From the NCBI RefSeq assembly GCF_017068395.1, contig NZ_CP070615.1, forward strand, positions 62,001 through 126,000: 64,000 bases of DNA. Reading direction: 5' to 3'. The stretch is from Rhodococcus pseudokoreensis (GTDB taxonomy: Bacteria > Actinomycetota > Actinomycetes > Mycobacteriales > Mycobacteriaceae). A program made the position numbers and the translations under genes. The notes beneath the pieces are model-generated. The model was given only the letters and a program-made list of their open reading frames with translations. It searched no databases and was not told the DNA's origin. This document shows positions 51,300-59,065 of this stretch, piece after piece (position 1 is the stretch's first letter; each line of letters begins with the position of its first letter).

Positions 51300-52233
51300 C
51301 TAGGGCATGTCTCCCAATAGTTTGAGCCATTCGACGATGCCGGCGAGGAGGAATCCAGCCCGGTAAGTCAGGGCAAGCTTGTCATACCGGGTTGCCACCG
51401 CTCGCCACTGTTTTGCCTTGTTGAAGGCCCTTTCCACCACGTTGCGGCCCTTGTACGACTCGGCATCGAAGTTCGGTGGCCGACCGCCCGCGCTGCCCTT
51501 GTTCTTGCGGTTGGCCACCTGATCGGACTTCTCGGGAATGACCGCCTTGATGCCCTTGCTGCGTAGCAGTTCTCGATTGGCCTTGGATGTGTACGCCTTG
51601 TCGGCACGGACCTCGTCCGGGCGCGTGCGGGGTGCGCCGCCACCGATGCGCGGCACGCAGATGCCCTCCAGGAGCGGGCCGAACATCGGGCTGTCGCCGG
51701 CCTGGCCAGGACCCACCAGCACCGACAAGGGACGTCCGTCGCCATCGCACGCCAGGTGGACTTTGCAGGTCAGCCCGCCGCGGGACCGGCCGATGCCGTG
51801 ATCGACCGGTTCGTCAAGCAGATTCGTGTAATTCGGTAGATCCCCCTGTGTCACGCGCGGCGTTGGCGCCGTGCTGGTGCACCCGCACCACGGTGGAATC
51901 CACCGACACCGCCCAATCCAGGTCGCCACCGGCATCGGCCATCGCCGCCAGGGCTATGAGTACCCGATCCCACGTTCCATCCCCGGCGTAGCGTCGGTGC
52001 CGTTTCCACACCGTCTTCCAGGGGCCGAAATGCGCAGGTAGATCCCGCCACGGGAGCCCGGTACGCAGCCGGTAGAGCATCCCCTCCACCACGAGCCGGC
52101 TGTTCTGGAACTTCCGCCCCCGCAGCCCATCCGAACTGGGCAACAGCAGCGCAAGCAACTCCCACTGCTTGTCCGTCAACACCTCAAACCTATTAACAAC
52201 GTCTGCCACAGCGAAGAGTCTGCAGCACAACAC
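51300..52233 (-). CDS. IS5-family transposase, two overlapping frames (probable programmed frameshift)
   Basis: Frame 1 (52233-51814) has the N-terminal DUF4096-like domain LTDKQWELLALLLPSSDGLR, GMLYRLRTGLPWRDLPAHFG and the first catalytic Asp in WAVSVDSTVVRVHQHGA. Frame 2 (to 51300) has HGIGRSRGGLTCKVHLACDG, DEVRADKAYTSKANRELL (second Asp) and NVVERAFNKAKQWRAVATRY (Glu). The frames overlap at a GGGGG run (51842-51846, minus strand CAGGGGGATC), a typical slippery site. The stop codon TAG is completed by the CTAG target. Confidence 0.88.
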
Positions 52234-52257
52234 CCCAAATCATTGGGAGACACGCCC
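51303..52257. mobile_element. IS5-family (IS427-like) insertion sequence, 955 bp
   Basis: Inverted ends GGGCATGTCTCCCAAT (left) and ATTGGGAGACACGCCC (right, one mismatch), extending a few bases inward. Both ends are flanked by TA within CTAG, the usual target for this IS group. One transposase in two frames fills it. The element looks complete. Confidence 0.88.
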
Positions 52258-52474
52258 TAGTGCGGGTGCCTCCATCGGTAGTTGGCCAACAACCGGCCGC
52301 CGGAATGGAATCGGATCGTCAACAACACGGAGCAGAGGAAGGCGCGCGGACCACCGACCGACGCCGAGGATTTTGACAGGTAAATGAAATTTCGAGCAAC
52401 ACCGGATTCAGTCAACCCGCAGGTGAAAGCGTCGGACGAGTGACGGATCAAATGAATTCCTACAATCGCCGTGC

Positions 52475-52731
52475 GTGCGGGGGCTGTTGACCGAGGTGCC
52501 GGTGGGGCCGGCCAACGGGTTGGAGCAGGATTCGGTGGTCAGTTGCGACAACATCGTCAGTCACGATTGCGGTGTCGGCGTTGGGGCGTGGTCTCGGGTT
52601 CTTCTTTCCGTCGCAGGAGGTGGCCCTGTCCGAGGCGATCCGGGCCGCGTTTCGACCTGGAATGACCAATCCCATGGTGGGACAGCTGGCGCCCAGGCAG
52701 GCTCCGCGTCACCGCCAGGAGGTGTGGTGGT
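52475..52731 (+). pseudogene. MazF/PemK-type toxin, C-terminal remnant with a 4-bp duplication
   Basis: RGLLTEVPVGPANGLEQDSV and VSCDNI are the C-terminal half of a MazF/PemK endoribonuclease. The frame then breaks at a tandem GTCA duplication; in the next frame VTIAVSALGRGLGFFFPSQE and VALSEAIRAAF complete the family end. The N-terminal half and any antitoxin are absent. It lies between the two insertion sequences. Confidence 0.75.
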
Positions 52732-52915
52732 GACCGAGGGTTGAGGGTGAACGGTTCGCGCTGTTCGCAGCCGGTGGGGGTGATCGGGAGGCGATTCGCC
52801 CGTCGGGATGCGGGCCACATGTCCCCACCGGACAAAAATGGTTCTCATGGTGCTCGACCGCGGCCTTCTGCCGTCGATGATCCTGCCGGCCCCTGCCGTG
52901 GTGGGGCACCCGCTA

Positions 52916-54062
52916 GTGGTGTGTCTCGCAAATATATTTGGATTGATTCGATAGAATCCGTGCATGAGGAATCCGGTACCCGCTTTGCAGATTTCCGATG
53001 GGCAGCGTGTTGTGCTCGAGTCGTTGGCGCGGTCGCAGACGGGTGCGCACCGGGAGGTGGTGCGGGCCAAGGCGCTGTTGATGGCGTCCGAGGGTGTGGC
53101 CAACACGGCTATCGCGCAGGCGTTGTCGGTATCGCCGGGATCGGTGGCGAACTGGCGGACACGGTTCGCTGAGGATGGCATGGCGCGGTTGGGCGAGGTG
53201 CGCAAGGGTCGAGGTCGCAAGCCCTCGATCCCGCAGGAGAAGATCGACGAGATCGTGGACCTGACGCAGAACTACCGCCCGAAAGGCGAGACTCATTGGA
53301 GTTGCCGGACGATGGCCGAGTATGTCGGAGTCTCGAAGGACACGGTCCAGCGCGTGTGGTCCGCTCGTGGACTCAAGCCGCACCGGGTCGAGACGTTCAA
53401 GCTGTCGAATGATCCGCGATTCGAGGACAAGCTCGTCGACGTCGTCGGTCTGTATCTGAACCCGCCCGAGCGGGCGATCATGTTGTGCGCGGACGAGAAG
53501 TCGTCGGTGCAGGCCCTCGACCGGACGCAGGCCTCGCTCCCGATGATCAAGGGCCGCGGCGAGACGATGACCCACGACTACAAGCGTCACGGCACCACCA
53601 CCTTGTTCGCCGCGCTCGACGTCCTCACCGGCACCGTGATCGGCCAGTGCCTGCCGCGCCACCGCCATCAGGAGTTCCTGCGATTTCTGCGCACCATCGA
53701 CCGTGAGGTGCCCAAGGACCTGGAAATCCACCTGATCCTGGACAACTACGCCACCCACAAACACGAGAAGGTCCGGGCCTGGCTCGACAAGCATCCACGG
53801 TTCCACCTGCACTTCACTCCCACCTCCTCCTCATGGCTCAACCTCGTCGAACGTTGGTTCCGAGAGCTGACCGATAAAGCTCTGCGACGCGGGGTCTTTC
53901 ACTCCGTACCGCACCTCATCGCCTCGATCGAGGAATACCTCGACGCCCACAACGAAAACCCCCGACCCTACGAATGGACCGCGACCGCCGAATCCATCCT
54001 CGCCAAGGTCGCCCGCGGCCGCGTCGCACTCGAAAAGATCAGCTAAATCAGAGACACACCAC
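52916..54062. mobile_element. IS630-family insertion sequence, 1,147 bp
   Basis: Ends GTGGTGTGTCTC (52916) and GAGACACACCAC (54051-54062) are perfect inverted repeats, flanked by TA on both sides, the IS630/Tc1-mariner target. It carries one intact transposase gene. Confidence 0.9.
52964..54046 (+). CDS. IS630-family transposase
   Basis: 360 aa from ATG 52964. N-terminal HTH pair: EGVANTAIAQALSVSPGSVA and MAEYVGVSKDTVQRVW. DDE core: AIMLCADEKSSVQALDRTQA (Asp), LEIHLILDNYATHKHEKVRA (Asp) and TPTSSSWLNLVERWFRELTD (Glu). Full length and apparently functional. Confidence 0.95.
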   Translation: MRNPVPALQISDGQRVVLESLARSQTGAHREVVRAKALLMASEGVANTAIAQALSVSPGSVANWRTRFAEDGMARLGEVRKGRGRKPSIPQEKIDEIVDLTQNYRPKGETHWSCRTMAEYVGVSKDTVQRVWSARGLKPHRVETFKLSNDPRFEDKLVDVVGLYLNPPERAIMLCADEKSSVQALDRTQASLPMIKGRGETMTHDYKRHGTTTLFAALDVLTGTVIGQCLPRHRHQEFLRFLRTIDREVPKDLEIHLILDNYATHKHEKVRAWLDKHPRFHLHFTPTSSSWLNLVERWFRELTDKALRRGVFHSVPHLIASIEEYLDAHNENPRPYEWTATAESILAKVARGRVALEKIS

Positions 54063-54301
54063 TAGCATTGATCGCATTGCTAGCAATGAGGCCGTCACAT
54101 CCGGAGCGGCTGAATTTCCCGGGTGGGCAAGGGTGTTGCCCGCGCCCGGTCGCTGCCGGTCTGCTGTCGAGGTCCACGCCGATCCGACTGATTCGGTTCC
54201 GTCGATGAGGGATGTCTGCCCCGGTGATCTCACCGTGGGTGGGGTCCAGGGTGAGCGAATGGTCATCGCCGGATGCGCGTGATCGGCACACTGCGAATCG
54301 T

Positions 54302-55051
54302 TTACCGGGTGGGCGCGAGGCGTTCTCGTGCGGTGGCGGCGGCCTCGGCGACGGAGCCGTGATGGATCGGCCAGTGTCCGGGCAGGAGGATGTCGGCGGC
54401 CAACTCTCCGATGATGCGCAATGACTCGGCGGCCGCGCCGCGGTCGTGGTCGAACCACTGCGGCAGCAATTGGGGTCCGGAGACCGGTGAGGTCGGGTGC
54501 CCGGTGATCAGGGCGTCGCCGGAGATCACCACCCCGCAATCGGGAAGGTGGTAGATGGTGTGACCGGAGGTGTGGCCGGGCGCGAGAACGGGAACAGGCG
54601 CACCCGGGCAGGTCAGTGCACCTGGTACGGGCATCGGGGTGGGGGAGTCGATGCCGTATTTGGCCGTGCCACCAAGCCTGATCAGCTTGATCGCCCACGG
54701 CAGGACCCCGGGTCGCCAGATATTGCTGAGCACATCCCCGGGCGTCGCGACCTCGTGGCATTCACGGCGGGCGTGCGCGACCTCGTTGGGGTGCACCAGT
54801 ACCGGTGCCCCGTAGGTGTCGGCGAGATACTGTGCGCTGCCGATGTGGTCGACATGCGCGTGGGTGATGAGCGCCGCCTCGATGCCCTGAGGGTCGCGTC
54901 CGATCGCTCGGATCGAGTCCTCGACGTCACCGCGCTGCCCCGGGTACCCGGTGTCGATCACCGTCACCGCGTCGCCGTTGGTGAGCAGCACCCAGTTGAC
55001 CATCTCGGAGTGCACGAAGAACACGCCATCGGCGATTTCGACGGGCTTCAT
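54302..55051 (-). CDS. MBL-fold metallo-hydrolase
   Basis: 249 aa from ATG 55051. Metallo-beta-lactamase signature ALITHAHVDHIGSAQYL (HxHxDH), GHTSGHTIYH (third His region), VVISGDALITGHP (bridging Asp) and DILLPGHWPIHHGS (last His). Both metal sites look complete. Generic family; substrate unknown. The start overlaps a 42-aa ORF (ATGA). Confidence 0.9.
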   Translation of the reverse strand: MKPVEIADGVFFVHSEMVNWVLLTNGDAVTVIDTGYPGQRGDVEDSIRAIGRDPQGIEAALITHAHVDHIGSAQYLADTYGAPVLVHPNEVAHARRECHEVATPGDVLSNIWRPGVLPWAIKLIRLGGTAKYGIDSPTPMPVPGALTCPGAPVPVLAPGHTSGHTIYHLPDCGVVISGDALITGHPTSPVSGPQLLPQWFDHDRGAAAESLRIIGELAADILLPGHWPIHHGSVAEAAATARERLAPTR

Positions 55052-55176
55052 CGCGTGACCACTGCCGGCATGCCGAAATCGTGCGGCGCGTCTGTCGTGA
55101 CCTGCGCGCCCAACGCCCATCGGTAGTCCATGCCGTCGTAGTCGACGAGCGTGTCGTGCACCGATCCGACTCCCAT
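55048..55176 (-). CDS. 42-aa ORF coupled to the MBL-fold gene
   Basis: ATG 55176 has a strong ribosome site (CACAGGAGGAGAGACTGC), and its stop overlaps the MBL start. It reads MGVGSVHDTLVDYDGMDYRW then ALGAQVTTDAPHDFGMPAVV. Unrecognised; either a small protein, a translational activator for the hydrolase, or perhaps a peptide substrate. Confidence 0.5.
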   Translation of the reverse strand: MGVGSVHDTLVDYDGMDYRWALGAQVTTDAPHDFGMPAVVTR

Positions 55177-55585
55177 GCAGTCTCTCCTCCTGTGTGCTTA
55201 CTCCAGCGGGCAGGGCTCGTGATCGAGGCGGCGAGGCGGGTTGGCGCGGTGGCGAAGTGGGTCGATCTGTCGCTGTGCCGATGGCCTTGTTGCCGTGTCA
55301 GTGCCGACGGCGGTGCAGGCTCCTCGACAGGGGCATATGTGGAATGCCATTGCGCTCAGCGGTTTCGGCGTGACTGGCTGGGGCGGACATGAGGAGTTCG
55401 TGGCCTCCCTGAGTTCGCGCGATGTGACGGTGGGCACTACACTCCACTTCGGTGGAAAGTTCCTTCTGCGACCTGCTGGCGTGCGGGTGCGTGGCTCCCG
55501 TTGCGATGTGCGGAGCACATGGTCGCCGGACGTGTAGATAGCGAATCTCAGGACGCGCAACGTGGGGCGGCGCGCCAGGGGGCCG
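55177..55585. other. Intergenic region, no recognised gene
   Basis: 409 bp upstream of the 42-aa ORF. Open frames on both strands lack ribosome sites and familiar sequence. Confidence 0.45.
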
Positions 55586-55831
55586 TCACTGCGCGGTGCG
55601 GCGTTTGCGTTTGGGGATATCGGTGCGCGCGCCTTGGCCTGGTCTGTTGTGAGCCCATTCGATGATCTCGGAGCGCTTCCACAGTGGGGTGCGGCCGATT
55701 TTCTCCACCGGAGCGGGGGCGTGGCCGCGGGTGACATAGCCGCGGAAAGTACCGATCGCCATCTCGGTGCCGGTCTCCTCCTTGATCAGATCGATGACCT
55801 GATCGGTGGTGAGGCGGTGCGGGTTAGCCAT
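55586..55831 (-). CDS. Small helix-turn-helix (excisionase/AlpA-like) protein
   Basis: 81 aa from ATG 55831. LTTDQVIDLIKEETG, IGTFRGYVTRGHAPAPVEKI and GRTPLWKRSEIIEWAHNRPG form the MerR-like winged HTH of excisionases and plasmid/phage regulators (the G-R-x-P-x-W-x-x-x-x-I-x-x-W pattern). The C-terminus is basic (KRKRR). No integrase is adjacent. Confidence 0.8.
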   Translation of the reverse strand: MANPHRLTTDQVIDLIKEETGTEMAIGTFRGYVTRGHAPAPVEKIGRTPLWKRSEIIEWAHNRPGQGARTDIPKRKRRTAQ

Positions 55832-56326
55832 CTGCGGTGTTCTCCATTTCGTCGACAGTGAGGGCGAGACAGTGGAGCCACGGCCGGCCGGCCGGCACGT
55901 ATCGTTGGTCGCCGCAGTAGTAATCGGGTTGTGCGCGTTTCTGGTTCACGACTCTACAATGCGGTGCTGTAGTGACCGCAGTCTTGTCGGCATATCGTGC
56001 TAACAAGTGCGCCTCGAACACTGCATCGACACACTGTAAAGTGCATTTACCATTGAGGGCGGCCCTCGCCTGTTGCGCCAATCTATTCAAAGGGGCGCAA
56101 TATATTTCCGCGCAAACGGGCATTGAGGCCTTGGTCGAGACGTTCCCTAGTTGGCTGTGGGATGGTGGGGGCCGTGCACGTTCGTCGCCGCCGACGCGTT
56201 TGGTGTTGAAGTTGCGGGAATCTGGGTGGTCTCATGCTCATCAGCAGGCGACTCCAGCCCGGTATTCGGCGCCTCGGACGGCGGATAGCCCGCCGCGGCG
56301 GGCACCGAAATCGATCCCATCGACGA
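55832..56326. other. Lower-GC region upstream of the HTH gene with inverted repeats
   Basis: 495 bp without a credible gene. Around 55970-56115 the base composition is clearly less GC-rich than the surroundings. It contains the inverted repeat TTGCGCC (56073-56079) / GGCGCAA (56094-56100). It may hold the promoter/operator of the HTH gene, or be an origin-type region. Confidence 0.45.
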
Positions 56327-57160
56327 TCAGGCTGGCTGTTCAGTCAGGAATGTCATGACATCGTGCAGGTAGTCCTCGGGTCGTGAAACCAACAGCGAAT
56401 GGCCTCCCGTCGCGTAGTGCCGCACTTCGGCGTCGGGATGCATCTGTAGCAGTCGCCCGACCTGTCGTTCGGTGATCAGCGGGTCGTCGTCCGACCGGAT
56501 GAGGAGCGTTGGCCCCTTCCATCCCGGTTGTTCGAGCATCGCCGGCAGTCGCCCGATGAGGTCGAGAAATGCGTCATATCCGGCGATCGTGCGCGCGCGC
56601 CCGGCTTCGCCGTCGGTGGCGGCGTCGACTCGCTCCAGCCAAAACTCGAGGTCGTCGCTACCTTTCCAGGTGTCGCGCAGGGCCTGCCGTATCTGCTCAC
56701 GCACCGCATCCCACGGGTTCTTTTCCAGCTGGGTGCGTTTGTCTACCAACCGCGGTCGGTCCTCCTCGCCGTAGAATCCGGTGCCGGTCAGCACCAACGA
56801 GCGCACCATGGTGGGTGATCGCCGGGACAGTACCTCGGCGAGCATTCCGCCCATCGACTGCCCGACCACATGCGCCCGATCGACATTCTCGGCGGCCAGC
56901 AGTTCTGTGACACCGTCGGCCAAATCGGCAAACGAGCAGGCCGGGGGATAGTCGACAGCGATGACCCGATAGCGCCCTTCGAGCGCGAGGCCGAGGTCTA
57001 GCCAGCCGATGCCGATCCCCACTCCGCCGGTCAGGAGTAGGACTACGTCTCCGGAACCGCCTGCGTAATAGCGCCAGTCGAATCCACCGGCCGGTCGACT
57101 GTGCACGGGGAACGCGGCCTCGAAAGCGAGGGCCTTGTCGGCTATCGGTGTCGACGGCAC
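56327..57160 (-). CDS. Alpha/beta hydrolase
   Basis: 277 aa from GTG 57160, with a GGGAGGAG ribosome site. Motifs: LLLTGGVGIGIGWLDLG (oxyanion region), VIAVDYPPACSFADL, nucleophile VGQSMGGMLAEVL (Ser), acid LLIRSDDDPLITERQVG and His GGHSLLVSRPEDYL. Complete triad. It resembles lactonase/haloperoxidase-type hydrolases; substrate unknown. Confidence 0.88.
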   Translation of the reverse strand: MPSTPIADKALAFEAAFPVHSRPAGGFDWRYYAGGSGDVVLLLTGGVGIGIGWLDLGLALEGRYRVIAVDYPPACSFADLADGVTELLAAENVDRAHVVGQSMGGMLAEVLSRRSPTMVRSLVLTGTGFYGEEDRPRLVDKRTQLEKNPWDAVREQIRQALRDTWKGSDDLEFWLERVDAATDGEAGRARTIAGYDAFLDLIGRLPAMLEQPGWKGPTLLIRSDDDPLITERQVGRLLQMHPDAEVRHYATGGHSLLVSRPEDYLHDVMTFLTEQPA

Positions 57161-57600
57161 GGAAATCAACTCCTCCCGGCGAGGCGGCACTCCCGACCGC
57201 GACTCTACGCACTGTCTCACACCGTGGCCACCGCGCATGAACTGCGCAAGTGCGTTTCATGTATGACGATGCCGGGGTGCGCGACACCTCGTCAACACCT
57301 ACCTCGGCATCCGATTCCTCGGCCCCGACATCGCCCGTGATCACCGGCCGCGGCGACGCGAACAGCCGGAGGAACTCTCCAAGGTCTATAGACCTACACC
57401 CTGACCCGCGAGGCGACGGAAAGCGGCGCGTCGCCGCCTTCCAGAACACCCAGCGCCAGCCGATCATGGAGCGCATTTTGCCGTGGGCGGCTCTGCGGGG
57501 CCAGCAATCCGTATCGTTAACTCCGACCTGGGCCGTCGGCCCGGGCGGGAGACAGTGATCGGCAATCAATTTCGCGGGCAGGTGTGCGCCCAGGTTCGAG
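57161..57600. other. Intergenic region with a 14-bp palindrome
   Basis: About 440 bp. The only marked structure is AGGTCTATAGACCT at 57382-57395, a perfect palindrome and possible operator. No gene recognised. Confidence 0.5.
57382..57395. promoter_or_regulatory. Perfect 14-bp palindrome, possible operator
   Basis: AGGTCTATAGACCT is identical on both strands and sits 222 bp upstream of the alpha/beta hydrolase start (minus strand). The binding protein is unknown. Confidence 0.4.
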
Positions 57601-58387
57601 TCAGGCAGCCGACGCTGTTGCGGGTTTCTTGGCCCCCGATGCACGCTCGGTCAGGAACGCGAAGGCCAGTCCGAGCACCAGCCACAGCGTCGCCTGCGTC
57701 GCGAGCGACGACAGGCGGAACTGCCACAGCAACACTGCGGGGAAGTCGTCGCCCACATTGTTGACGGTCGGCATCACGAGATATCCGATCGTCACCACGA
57801 CGAGGAAGGTGACAACGGGTGCCGCGATCCGCACCGACAGGAACTCCTGCGCCGCGACGGCCTTCGACGCGAAGACCGATGCGATGACCGCGAGCAGGCC
57901 CAGCACGACGGCTGCCAGCCACAGCCACGTTCGCTGGGTCATCGTGTCGGGATCGCCGACCGCCGGCGGATTGGCGGGGTACTTGAAGGAACGGCACCGC
58001 CTCGATGGCCAACCAGGCCAAAGTCGCCAGCGTCAGACCGAGCACCGGACCCGACAGGCTGGTCACCCTGCGCGCGTAATGGGCGACGACAGCGAAGATC
58101 GCGCCCAGCGCCAGCCCCGCGAGGGAGGTGGCGAGGAACAGCCCGAAGCGCTGTCCGTTGCGGCTGACCAGTTCGTCTCCCTCGTCATGGGAGCTACTTG
58201 CTTCCACACCGCCCTGAGCGGCGTGGTCCTGGGCTTCCTGCGCGACTGTGGCTTCCTCGATCGCGATGGCCGCCTCGATGTGTGGTTCACCGAGTACGAA
58301 GGCGACCACCCCGGCCAGGATGCCGGCGATCAGACCGGCCAGCAGACCGCGGATGATGAGTTTGGCGAAGGAATCGGTCAGTGGCAT
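57601..58387 (-). pseudogene. cbtA: cbtA, cobalt transporter subunit, frameshifted
   Basis: The first frame, from ATG 58387, is CbtA: LIIRGLLAGLIAGILAGVVA, FVLGEPHIEAAIAIEEA, RRVTSLSGPVLGLTLATLAW. Near 57995 it shifts: the expected PANPPAVGDPDTMTQRTWLW and NNVGDDFPAVLLWQFRLSSL lie in the next frame down to 57601. An extra C in GTTCCTTCAAG explains it. CbtA is a membrane protein with about five helices, co-expressed with CbtB under B12 control. Real mutation or read error cannot be told apart. Confidence 0.82.
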
Positions 58388-58575
58388 GGCAGACCCATCA
58401 GGTGGCGCCCGTCGTGCATCAGTTCGTGCATGTACATCCCGCTGCGCGAAATCGCGCCCTGGTCGAATCCCACGAGGTAGAGAGCGAGCATCGCGAACAG
58501 AACGATATTCGCGAAAGAGATGACGGCGAGTCGGGTCGTGTCGACCGACGAGCCGGGTGCGTAGGCGAGTGCCAT
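58378..58575 (-). CDS. cbtB: CbtB, small cobalt transporter subunit
   Basis: 65 aa from ATG 58575 (GGAGGAACC upstream). One membrane helix (LAVISFANIVLFAMLALYLV) and the histidine-rich CbtB end MYMHELMHDGRHLMGLPCH, which carries the metal-binding H-E-x-x-H-D-x-R-H pattern. It overlaps cbtA. Placed directly after a cobalamin riboswitch, which fits the family's B12-repressed regulation. Confidence 0.92.
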   Translation of the reverse strand: MALAYAPGSSVDTTRLAVISFANIVLFAMLALYLVGFDQGAISRSGMYMHELMHDGRHLMGLPCH

Positions 58576-58619
58576 GGTTCCTCCTAGGATTTCGCGTCCC
58601 CTAGATCCAGGCGATGGCC

Positions 58620-58745
58620 GCCGCAGTGTCTGGCTGTCGAGGTGGCTCCCGTGAAGGACTACTCCGATTTACAGTGGCGCGACCGCTCCGGGATTGCAAC
58701 GGATTCCTGCCGAACCATCGCTTTGTCCTGCGAACTTGTGCACCC
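58620..58745 (-). ncRNA. Cobalamin (B12) riboswitch
   Basis: On the minus strand: GCAGGAATCCGTTGCAATCC, GGAGCGGTCGC, the conserved GCCACTG box (58672-58678), then GGGAGCCACC and AGCCAGACAC (58625-58635). This is the core order of the AdoCbl riboswitch. It ends about 45 bp before the cbtB start and should shut off cbtAB when B12 is plentiful. Confidence 0.85.
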
Positions 58746-59065
58746 GGCGGGCCGTCGTGTCAATCCGTCCGCTCGGCCGGACTCTCGGCTCGAGTTCGCC
58801 GCCGCGACGTCGAGAACGACCTCGAACTCGGGCAGCGGCGCACCGGATGTCACGGGCTGGTTCCGTGCTCCTGCCTGCAACTCCACGGGCCGCGGACCGG
58901 ATTCCTCCTCGCCGCCTCGGGCGCTCGATCGGTCGAAGGGCAGGGTCGCCGTGTTCGTCGCATCGGGCAACTAGCCTTCAGCCGTCGTGTCGACGGCGGC
59001 GCTGACTGCGGCGTCGGAGTCCGCCACAAGGACGGTCGACGCCGTCTATCACGGCGGGGCGTGGA
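58746..59065. other. Intergenic region, no recognised gene
   Basis: About 320 bp upstream of the riboswitch. It should contain the cbtBA promoter; none is obvious by eye. Confidence 0.4.
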
